From Biscogniauxia marginata (taxonomy: Eukaryota; Ascomycota; Sordariomycetes; Xylariales; Xylariaceae), in contig MU404143.1 of assembly GCA_022695795.1 (NCBI GenBank), positions 114,107-178,106 on the forward strand: a stretch of DNA of 64,000 nucleotides, written 5' to 3'. Position 1 is the first letter of the stretch. Every line of letters starts with the position of its first letter. Below are positions 1-9,293 of the stretch, piece by piece. Under the pieces are notes generated by a model. The model ran no database searches, was not told where the DNA came from, and worked only from the letters and a program-made list of their open reading frames with translations. Both the position numbers and the translations under genes were made by a program.

Positions 1-1330
1 GCCAAATGGTGAAAGGAAGCCATTTGTATCAAACAGAGAATCAACCGCAGGTTGAGCGTAAGACTGATTCAGGCCGATGCCGAAGCGGTATGGGAATAAC
101 CCAACCTGTTCCCTTCCAGAGAGACGTGTCAGGTTCGGATTACCAGGGCGGATGATATCCATAAAAAACTGTTGCTCAGTGGCCCACATTCGCTTGTACA
201 TGGCATTTTCGATGTCCTCTGCCAATTTGGTGAATCTCGCCTCGGTAAAGCCATCGCGTGCGAGGTTAGCGGCTCTAGCAATAGCCCTGGCGTTCGCAAC
301 CATATAGGCATTATGACTCGGACGAAAGGTGTCAGGACCATCTTTCCTCAAGTCCCAATCGGTATTATTTGGGTCGGCCGCGAAACCGGGGAGGGACAGC
401 TCCTGAGCATCCCAGACAGGTTGGTAATAGTACAAGCCACTGCAGAAAAAGGAGTCAGTAATTGCCATTATTTGGACTGTTTTTAACCCACAAAATATGT
501 CTCAGGCGCAAAAGCTCATACAAAATGCCAGAATAGGCAGGTTCTACTCCTGGGACTGGCTATGAGAGGCAATAAATAACTCCAAAATTAACTCACGCTA
601 CCTTGTCAAATACTTCGTCCCACTCATGCCATATACGAACCATGTCGTTAAGTTGATTAGATAGAAATTCCCAATCCCCAGTGACCATAGCGCGACGGCT
701 CGCGGCATCTAAGATCCACTGAGTATACTGCAACGCGTCACCCGGCCCACGAGTATAGAGCTGGATATAATCATCTGCGAAGAAGATGTTCCTTAACCAT
801 CTCGCCTCGTCGATATGATGGCCAGCAGCAGCATCGATAGAGCCAAAGGCCTTCGCATAGCCGACTGGCTGCACGAATTCTGAGAACATATAGCCAGTTC
901 CAGGCCTAATATAACGAAGGTTCCGTTGGATTGATGTCCATCTATAGTAGTATACATCTTGGACAAGGGAGTCAGGAAGATCGATGAAGGGAATGTTGTC
1001 TCTCAAGAAGGACGCGCCAGCAAGACCACTAATAAGCTTCTCGTGGTTGAGAAACGAGGTGCCCCTAACCTCTATTATCCGGGGGCGTGAGGTCTTCTGG
1101 GCGAAGGCGGTGTATGCGAGCAAGAGTAGGGCTCCAATAGCCAAGATAACAGCAACTATCTTGTGAGGCAAGCAGTTGGCCTTAGACAGCAGGTTACCTT
1201 GCAAACGGTCATCCCGACCCTTTGACATCCTACGGTCGCCGGCATGTTTAGCATTCTCCAGACCGGCTGAGAACGGCAAGTTCAATAAAGAGGTCTTGAA
1301 AGGTTGCTGTGCCATTAGTTGTGCTAACAT
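1..1330 (-). CDS. MGH1-like six-hairpin glycosidase, membrane-anchored (partial)
   Basis: Probable glycoside hydrolase of the MGH1/GH63-like (alpha/alpha)6-barrel group, acting outside the cytoplasm. Coding is join(<1..439, 597..1330) on the minus strand. A GTGAGT donor and a TTTCTGCAG acceptor remove 440-596 and give the continuous motif VAGLYYYQPVWDAQE. The N-terminus is cytosolic and is followed by one hydrophobic segment (about residues 57-75, VAVILAIGALLLLAYTAF), so this is a type II membrane protein rather than a cleaved secreted one. Family-like stretches include PSHNAYMVANARAIA and LSGREQVGLFPYRFGIG. The C-terminal part lies beyond the window start. A second Met six residues in could also be the start. 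Substrate cannot be read from sequence. It is transcribed divergently from the Rqt4 homologue. Confidence 0.75.
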
Positions 1331-1765
1331 TGGCGCCTATGTCCCCTGGGAATCGACCATGGAGGTGTATAGGTAGGTATGTATATGTATCTACATTAAG
1401 GTAGGTAGGTACCTATGTACATGTGTAGCGGGGAAACGCTACAAACGAACCAACCACCTGGTCGCCCCACTTTCAGCATCAGCCTTGCGGGCAAGCATTA
1501 CCTGTCCACTACCTAGTAAGTAAGCCCCGTAACACCCCACGCCGAGGTGACTAATCGGGCTGCCAGGCACCTCCGCGCCACATGCATATACCAGGTACCT
1601 ACCTAACCTACATATACCTAGGTACCTACATACCTACCATGCAGGTGTATAGGTATGCATCTATCGTACTTCGCCGTGGACAACCCCAAGGTTCTTTATA
1701 TTGCATTCGTTTGACTGTCATTTTCAAGCCTTGTCTAGGTGCTACATCCGTTCTACTAGGAAACC
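1331..1765. promoter_or_regulatory. Bidirectional promoter rich in AGGTACCT palindromes
   Basis: This 435-bp spacer separates two divergent genes and must hold both promoters. It carries two clusters of GTAGGTA/TACCTACC repeats (about 1370-1425 and 1585-1660), including the palindromes AGGTACCT and CCTAGGTACC. The same motif recurs upstream of other genes in the window (about 8430-8500, 9060-9175, 27140-27620). I infer a dispersed promoter-associated repeat; no binding factor is known to me from sequence alone. Confidence 0.45.
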
Positions 1766-3307
1766 ATGTCAACGCATCAGCTCTCGAGGCTACTGCCCCT
1801 GCCCGACGAGGAGCTTAAGCAAGTACTAGATTACGCAGCAACCTTGTCTAAGTCTGAGGTCGTCGATCACTTTCGGAATCTACTTGGTGACTCCCCCGAG
1901 GCCGTCAATTTTATCTCCTCCTTCAACTCCAAGAGACAGGATCCAAAGGCTGCTACCTCCTCAGATGTCGATGCCATCCCAGAGCCCAAAAGAGCGTCAG
2001 GGAAGAAAAAGTTGGCGTCTCTGCATACACCGGCGCCTCGTCGGGTCGTCGACGTCGGTCTTGCACCCGGCATAACTTATAACAAGAAAGATGTCCAAGG
2101 TGATTATATTTCTCGTCGGTCTAGCCCGGTAGCAGGGGCCAGCAGAGGCGTCTCCCCAGCGAAACCTTCAGCGCAGAAATCTGCGACGCCAAGGCCTCCA
2201 CCATCTGCTGCCGGTCAGCTGATCTCCGACTTACCCAAGCCCAAGCCGAGGCCGACGCCTAGTTCGCGTTCCTCAACACCGGGCCCCAAGACCAAAGTCA
2301 ATATATCCGGCGGGGCCGCTATGCATGGTGCCTCAACTGCCTTATCCGACTTGGACCATGCCATCCGCGCACTGGAGATAACAACCAATCCCACGCATCT
2401 CTCGGACGACGCTACGAGACGATGCAATTGCGTCGCTGCGCGTCACCCCCTTCAGACTGCTGCACCAAATTGCCTCAACTGTGGCAAGGTCATCTGTGTA
2501 AAGGAAGGTCTTAGCCCCTGCACATTCTGCGGAACGCCACTTTTGAGCTCAAATGAGGTCCAATCCATGATTCGCGAGCTCCGAGCTGAGAAGGGGAGAG
2601 AGAAAATGGCCATTGACCGCGTGACCCACAAAAAGGCCGAGGTATCCAAGACTCCCGCTCCGTTCTCTCAACCACGTGAGTCCGTAAGTGCTGAGGAAGC
2701 AAAAGCTCTCAAGCATCGAGACCGCCTACTTGGCTTCCAGGCTCAGAATGCACAGCGCACTACGGTCAAGGACGAGGCCGCAGATTTTGATGTTACCGGG
2801 GCCATAGCCAGAACGGGGGGTAACATTTGGGCCAGTCCAGAGGAGCGTTGCCGAGAACTCAAGCGCCAGCAGAAGATTCTGAGGGAGATGGAGTGGAACG
2901 CTCGGCCAGATTATGAGAAGCGACGGCAAGTAGTCAGCATTGACCTCGTTGGGGGGAAAGTGATGCGAAAGATGGCTACGATAGAACGGCCAGCCAGCAT
3001 TGAGGATGATGAGGAACTACCTGTAGGTAGCCATTCCGTCTTGGCGGAGACTAGTGGGAACCGGTTTGGTGCCAGTGGTGGTACATTCAGCAAGAATCCT
3101 TTGCTAGGAGGGTTGATCAAGCCAGTCTTCGATGCTAAAGGTAAGGGCATGCCATTAGAAGGTCGCACGGCTGGCACAACTTGGTGGAGGCGAGTTCAAG
3201 ACGATTTGGACGACAACGAGGCAATCATTCTAGATGGTAGCTTATATGGCAGGGTTGCTTTTCAAGATCATGGTTCGGTTGAAGATGAACCTGTCTATGG
3301 GTATTGA
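1766..3307 (+). CDS. RQT4: Rqt4/ASC-1 (TRIP4) homologue, C2HC5 zinc finger
   Basis: Homologue of human TRIP4/ASC-1 and yeast Rqt4, a subunit of the ribosome-quality-control trigger complex that helps split collided ribosomes in the cytosol. It is a single exon of 513 aa. The N-terminal 50 residues (LPDEELKQVLDYAATLSKSE) resemble the small helical ubiquitin-binding-like region of this family. A low-complexity Pro/Ser/Lys stretch follows (about 60-200). The diagnostic zinc finger lies at about 219-255, with cysteines in CNC, CLNC and CTFCG. A charged helical C-terminal region follows, containing the family-like VVSIDLVGGKV. The ATG at 1766 sits in a good context (GAAACCATG). The family assignment rests on the zinc finger and overall layout; the role is transferred from yeast and human. 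Confidence 0.85.
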   Translation: MSTHQLSRLLPLPDEELKQVLDYAATLSKSEVVDHFRNLLGDSPEAVNFISSFNSKRQDPKAATSSDVDAIPEPKRASGKKKLASLHTPAPRRVVDVGLAPGITYNKKDVQGDYISRRSSPVAGASRGVSPAKPSAQKSATPRPPPSAAGQLISDLPKPKPRPTPSSRSSTPGPKTKVNISGGAAMHGASTALSDLDHAIRALEITTNPTHLSDDATRRCNCVAARHPLQTAAPNCLNCGKVICVKEGLSPCTFCGTPLLSSNEVQSMIRELRAEKGREKMAIDRVTHKKAEVSKTPAPFSQPRESVSAEEAKALKHRDRLLGFQAQNAQRTTVKDEAADFDVTGAIARTGGNIWASPEERCRELKRQQKILREMEWNARPDYEKRRQVVSIDLVGGKVMRKMATIERPASIEDDEELPVGSHSVLAETSGNRFGASGGTFSKNPLLGGLIKPVFDAKGKGMPLEGRTAGTTWWRRVQDDLDDNEAIILDGSLYGRVAFQDHGSVEDEPVYGY

Positions 3308-3830
3308 CTCTGGATCTCCTTATGTGAGACATACACTCACTTATCATCTTGGGCGAGTCAATCTTGCACGGCCAGTCTACGTTCTATATCATATCCCGAG
3401 ATAGATGAGGCTGTTACTAAACCCTAGAATAATCCATAGTACACACTAGACATGTCAGTCAATAGAACCACACTATTATCATGTCAATACTGTACTATCT
3501 ACCGAAGAAATATCGGATGTCTTAGCGCTGCTTCTACTATTAGCTGCTTATTAGCTGCTCTTCCGAAGTCCTAAGAAGGGATAATCAATGGTGACAAAGC
3601 AAAATGCCTATTCAGCATGCACACTCGATTCCCCGGGTAAATTTATTACCCCAAGGCCATTTAACCCAGGTTGTTGATTGAGGAAGACCAAACCAAAAGA
3701 AAACGAACGTGGGTTGTAATTCTAATGGTCCAAGGAATCTGGTGTAGCTACCGAAATTTTGCATTTAAACCCTGGGTGTATTAATTACCTCTATATACGG
3801 CTAAATCTCTTGAAACAGCTCGTTACGAGC
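3308..3830. other. Intergenic, no gene seen
   Basis: GC-balanced spacer downstream of the Rqt4 homologue. I see no open reading frame of note and no RNA gene. The composition drops into the AT-rich block from about 3830. Confidence 0.5.
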
Positions 3831-4733
3831 GTTTATTTATTTACGATTATAAAACTTATAACGTATCTTATAAACAAGTGGGTGAAATAAGCTCGTGAGT
3901 AAAATTTTATAATTATTACATTTTTAACTATTAAATTTATTTATATTATATGAAATTAATTAATACTTAATATTAATATATTATATAAATAAGTAAGTTA
4001 TATAAATAAATAAATAATTTATATATTAACTTATTATATAAACAAGTAAACGAAACAAGTTTATAAATAAAACTTTATAATTATTATACTTTTAACTATT
4101 AAAAATCATTTACGTCGCATTAAAATTAATTAATAATTATTATTATTCGAACTATTTTATTTAACTTTACACTTTAAAAACCAAATACCTTTTTTATATT
4201 AAGTATTTAGTTTTTTAATGCGTAATTTATAATATTTAATTTATTACATTTTTTAAGTTAAACCCCTTTAAAATTAAAATAAATAAATAAATAATAAATA
4301 AAATTAATTATAACTCCTTAAAATTTAAATTACTAAATATTTTTTATTTATTATATAAATATTATTAATTTTAATTTTATTTGTTATATTATTAAACGTA
4401 TTTTTATTCGTTATATAAATATACATATTATAATTAGTTTAATTATATATATTATATTATTTTTATTTAATTATTACTTTTTTTCAAGATTTTTATTATT
4501 ATTAATTATAATATTATTTTTTAATTTAAAAAGTTATTCTTTTTATATTAAATAATTTTTATTTATAATTATTTAATTTTAATTTTATATTACTTATTAA
4601 AATTATAATTTATTTCTTAAAAATAAATTTTTTATTTTATTTATAATTAAATTAAATTTTAATAATACTTTACAAATTATTATAAATATTTTAACTTTTT
4701 AAAATATTTAATTTATATTAAAGTTAAAAAAAG

Positions 4734-6603
4734 TATAACGTGCTTTATTAGTACCCTGCGCATATTAATACCCTGCGCACTTTCCTTTATTTTATACTTT
4801 ATAAACTTTGACACGCGTTTTTTTAATAACTATAAATGGAAATTTAAACCTAGGAAGCATAAATCATTTTAATTATCGAGGCTATTTATTTATTTAAAAA
4901 GCTAAGTCGTTAGTTTATTGCGAAAATCTATAAAGTTCCCGAATTTATGTTTCGATTTAGAATAAACGGTTATACTTCTTTTAACGAACGTTTACCCCTA
5001 AACCTTAAACTAAATAAAGTAGAAAAGGATATAATTATTCGATATATACTTAATTTAAATTCTCGAGGTTTTGCGCCTCGGCTCGTTAGTGTTAAAGATA
5101 TAGCAAATTTTTTACTCGAATCTCGAGGGGTATTACGCGTCGAGAAGAATTAGGCATATTAATTCGTATAACGATAACCAGAGTTAAAAACGCGTTTTAA
5201 TCGCGTTTATAATTTTTAAAGAGCTTTATACGAAGATTTAGAGCTAATTAGCGCGTGGTTTTAACTAGTTAAAAATATGCGGGCGAAATATAATATTTAA
5301 AACTCCGATTTTTATAATTTCGACGAAATAAGCTTTATAATAAGTGTAATCTTTTTAGTAATAGTTATAACTCGCGCAAATCGATATAATAGAAATAAAG
5401 TAGTTTAGCTAGATAATTAAGAATAAATAATAATAAATATTTATATTAATAACGAAGGTTAAAATGTTCCTCCGTTTTTAATGGTTTAAAAGAAAAATCA
5501 TTTTATAAGTTAATATACTAAGGGCGGCTTTCTATATAACTAGGTAATTAAACTAACTAGTAATAATTAGATAAATAATAAAACAAACTTGAAATAACTT
5601 AAGCATTTTAATAAGCATATTTCTACTCGAGCTAAGGATTTATATTAAATACTTGTTTTTAATAAGCATAAAAATCATAAATTAATAGAATTTTAAAAGT
5701 ATTATAAAACATATAATATTATTACTTTTTATTTACCTTTTTATTTTTCTTATTTAACTTAATTATTAAATATTAAGTGTTTTAATGTCTTAAAACGGGT
5801 ATATAGTTAATAAATTAAGACTTTTATTAAGGCTTATATTAATTATATTATAAAGATTAAGTTCTTCCTCGCCTTTAAAGCAACTTATTTAGCCTTTATA
5901 ACAGCTCAAAATAGCTAGACTAAATTCCACGGAGCTGGTTTAATGCCTTTCGACTTATAAGCTATAATTTTAAAGCTTAATATAAGGTTATAAACTCCAA
6001 ATTTTAGTATACCCTTCTTGATTAATACTAACCTTTAAGTCTTTTAAACCCTTTATAATGCGACTAATACGCTTTTATAATTAACCTTAATAAAAAGTCG
6101 TATTACACGCTATTAAAAAAGCTCTTTAACCCCCATTTTTAAGATGATAACGGCGTTAGCTAAAAACATTAAAATGTTAACTCATGAGATAACGTTTTTA
6201 TTAGCCGAGGTGCGCATATTTTAAGTAATAAATAAGGCACTTAATAAACATCGTAAAATTAAAAAGACTCGAGTCCGTCAAGGGGGGGCACTTATTATAA
6301 AAGATATATAAGACGTTTTAACTTAAAAGAAAGCAAAAAAGTAAGCTCGACGCGATAAGCGCTTTAAGGGGGGTAAGCAAAATAAGGGGCAGCTTTCTAG
6401 GCGACGATATGGTACTTACGAGGAGACTAGTCATAATGCGCGTACTTATTAAGATATTATAATTATATTAAGTTCATTAAATTTTAAGTAATTTAAATTA
6501 ATTTTATACGTTATAATTATTAAATCCTAATTTTAATATAAGAAGATAAAGGAAAGTGCGCAAGGTATTAATATGCGTAAGGTACTAATAAAGCACGTTA
6601 TAT
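4734..6603 (+). mobile_element. Pogo/Fot1-type (Tc1-mariner) DNA transposon, RIP-degraded
   Basis: Terminal inverted repeats of about 50 bp are visible. The left end, TATAACGTGCTTTATTAG from 4734, is matched by its reverse complement ending at 6603, both carrying the tandem TACC-TGCGC/TACC-TGCGCA block. The first part of the transposase is still open at 4947-5153, and its residues resemble the CENP-B-like HTH start of Fot1 transposases (ILNLNSRGFAPRLVSVKDIA). Downstream the frame is destroyed by stops, but a CRRYGTY-E-SHNAR trace near 6400-6440 resembles the Cys/His tail of these proteins. The TA target site is consistent with the family, but the ends are palindromic so the duplication cannot be separated. 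It is dead as an autonomous element. Confidence 0.75.
4947..5153 (+). pseudogene. N-terminal fragment of Fot1-like transposase
   Basis: This 68-residue open stretch survives inside the RIP-mutated pogo element. It resembles the N-terminal Tc5/CENP-B DNA-binding helix-turn-helix of fungal Fot1/pogo transposases and stops exactly where the RIP-induced stops begin. It is a pseudogene fragment, not a host gene. Confidence 0.65.
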
Positions 6604-7076
6604 ATTTTATTATAATTAAAATTTTTATACGTTTTTTATATAATTTAATAAAAAGGTTTAAGATTTTTACGATTTTTATATAGAAAGTTATAAATTTTTG
6701 AAAAAGTCGATTATATATAAAAAACTATTTTATTTATAAGCTTATTTTATTTATTCGTTTATATAATATATTAAATAATAATAATAATTAATTAATTTTA
6801 ATATTATATAAATAATTTTTAATAATTAAAAGTATAATAATTATAAAAACTAATTTACTTATTTATATAATTTATTTATTTAAGTAATATATTAATTAAA
6901 ATTTAATATAAAACAATAAAAAGGTGTAATATTATATATAATTATTAAAAATTAAGTTTATATAAAAAAGCTTTAATAAAGCTTTATAAATTAAACTTTT
7001 TATTATTAATATATTACCTTTTTTCACACTTTTATATATTTATATTAAAGTTATAAAAATGTATTTATATAACGAT

Positions 7077-7490
7077 TAACATATTATATAAGCAAGTAAA
7101 CGAAACAAGCTTATAAACGAAATAAATTTTTATATAAAATCGACTTTTTCGAAAATTCATAACTTTATATATAAAATTAGAAAAATCTCGAACCTTTTTT
7201 TTTAGTTATATAATTATATAGTTTAATTAAAAAAACATAAAAAGAAAACGCGTAAAAACTATAATTATAATAAAACGTATAAACCTTTTTACGTATTTCT
7301 TTATATATTTCACTTTTAATTTTTTGATTTTTCTTTAGTTAAATTATATAGTTATATAACTAGAAAAAAAGGTCCGAGATTTTTTACGATTTTTACGCGT
7401 AAAGTTATGAATTTTTAAAAAGTCGATTTTATATGGGAAACCATTTCGTTCGCGAGCCTGTTTCGTCCACTCGCTTGTGTGGTACGTTAT
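7077..7490. mobile_element. MITE family A, copy 1 (long palindrome)
   Basis: A 414-bp non-coding element whose two halves are inverted repeats. The left half runs from TAACATATTATATAAGC through AAATCGACTTTTTCGAAAA and the right half returns through AAAGTCGATTTTATATGGGA to a GTACGTTA end. The left end carries RIP changes relative to the TAACGTGTCTCATAAGC consensus seen at 31290. Other copies are at 31290, 54166 and 62122. Confidence 0.8.
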
Positions 7491-7757
7491 ATTATAATTA
7501 AAATACTTATTAACTTTTATTTGACGTTTCCTTAAAAGGGGACCAAGGGGTAGCTCTAAGTAGGTATCTTTAATTTAACGTCTACCGATATCCGAACCTT
7601 CCAGGCCCTTTAAGCATACAACGATTCTAGGTTAGTAAATAATCAAAGTTCTCCTTAGGATTACAGCCATAATGACGTGGGGTTAACTAGGTACTGCTAT
7701 GCAGTTTTCAATAGGACGCCTTGACAGAATGGATAGATTTGATCTGCTACACCTCCG

Positions 7758-8321
7758 TTATCGATTGATAGCTCGGTCCAGGATCGTATCAGGCTCGGAA
7801 ACTTTCTGACCAATTGCACCGTCTCTGTTGGCTCTCCAAACACCTTCCTCGTCTTCAAACTCCTCCCTCTTCCATATCTCAACGCGCTCCTTGCAGTCTT
7901 CGAGGGCTTCTTCGGCAGCCTTCCAAGCAGCTTGTCTATGTGGAGCAGATACGGCAATCAGAATGCTCTCTTCCCCTACGGGTACGGTGCCGAGACGATG
8001 CACCATAGCGATCGCCTTGAGTTGGTGTTTCACTAAAACGGCTTTACAAATAGAAAGCATGGTTTTCAGAGCCAATGTCCCATATGCCGAGTAATCAAGC
8101 ACCTTGACTGGCTTCCCAGCAAAATTGTCTCGTGTAGTCCCTAGAGATCATCAGACACGGGCTAATAGAAAGTACAGTTTCCCCGACTTACCGGCGAACA
8201 AGACGATAGCACCGGCCTGGGGACTACGGACCCGGTCCATGACTTCCTGCACACGAAGGTGATTGTGGGTAAGGGCGACAAAGCACCGATCCTCGTATTG
8301 CTCGGTCCTTTGCGAGTCCAT
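7758..8321 (-). CDS. cnxH: Molybdopterin synthase large subunit (MoaE)
   Basis: Catalytic subunit of molybdopterin synthase, which with the small MoaD-like subunit inserts sulfur into precursor Z (cPMP) to make molybdopterin in the cytosol. Coding is join(7758..8140, 8192..8321), minus strand, 170 aa. The 51-bp intron (GTAAGT...CTCTAG) restores GAIVLFAGTTRDNFAGKPV, the conserved MoaE start. Further motifs are YSAYGTLALKTM, MVHRLGTVPVGEESI and the active-site lysine segment EIWKREEF. The length fits the family. The product would serve molybdoenzymes such as nitrate reductase, none of which lie in this window. It is divergent from the RBM5-like gene with 972 bp between starts. The name follows Aspergillus cnxH. 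Confidence 0.92.
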
Positions 8322-9293
8322 TTGTGAAATCCAGTAATGTGCTAGCCTAGTGAGATGGGGGAAAATCAGAGTGAGATTATTGTCCTAAACCCACAGTAGT
8401 ATATGTACTATCACGTGGGAACTTGGCGTCTATCAGGCATTAGGTATGGTACCTAAGTTTTCCGGCATGGTTGTCGCATTCCTACCTTACCTAGGTACAA
8501 GCAAGAATATTCCTGGCGCTACGGAGATGGGCGAAGTTTAGTTGTTAGGAAGAACATTAGTCACGGCGATAGCGATAGTAAGTATTAAATTAAATACCTA
8601 CTTATGCGGGGGATAAAAGGTTTAAGTCATTTTCATATTAAAATAATATTATTCTTTATTTCATTTTTATATTTATCTTATAAAGATATAATTTTTAAAT
8701 TATTAAAACTTAAAAATTTAAAAATAATTATTATTATTATATTAAAATAAAATAAAAAATTATAAAAAATTATTATTATTATTATATTAAAATATTTTAT
8801 AATAAAATATTATTTTAATTTAAATTATAATAAATATTAATTACTTTTTAATTAAAATTTCGGTTTAATTATATTGTTATAATAATTTCGATAAAAATAA
8901 TATGCTTAATAATTCTTACTAGCACGGGTATTAAGACTTTATAATGTCCTAGACCCCCCCTCCCCTTCCTAGTATGCTTCCCATTATTTAGCCGAAGCTT
9001 TGCCAAAATGCACGGTATGTATGCACAGACCCTCCTCAACACCAGCTTTGGTTTAGGCTCAGGTTATGTACCTAGGTACCTGTTTACAAGGCATTGGCAT
9101 TCCATTTTCTTGCACGTAACTCCATACACACATATCTAGGTACCTACCTACAGTAAGCATTGTAGGTACCTTATTTGCCTCAGAACATAGACAATACCGA
9201 CATCTACACAGCTATCTGCCCCATTCTGCCCTCTACCAAATGACCTTTCCAAGGGCATGATCATTCCTTGGCCATACAGTGGCCACCGCCGAC
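8322..9293. promoter_or_regulatory. Divergent intergenic region with embedded RIP block
   Basis: The spacer separates cnxH and the RBM5-like gene. Both flanks carry AGGTACCT-type palindromes (about 8440-8500 and 9065-9175). The middle (about 8640-8930) is a short AT-rich, RIP-like stretch of TTATTATTATTA and poly-A/T tracts, probably an old repeat fragment inserted between the two promoters. No gene is seen. Confidence 0.5.

Larger units (their letters stand above)
3831..7490. repeat. RIP-mutated AT-rich block with transposon remnants
   Basis: About 3.7 kb of DNA almost without CpA or TpG and saturated with stop codons in all frames. It contains end copies of the long-TIR family near 3856-4240, a pogo-like element at 4734-6603, right-end MITE debris near 6650-6790 and a full MITE at 7077-7490. 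The stretch 4020-4730 is clearly similar to 55138-55740. Confidence 0.85.
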
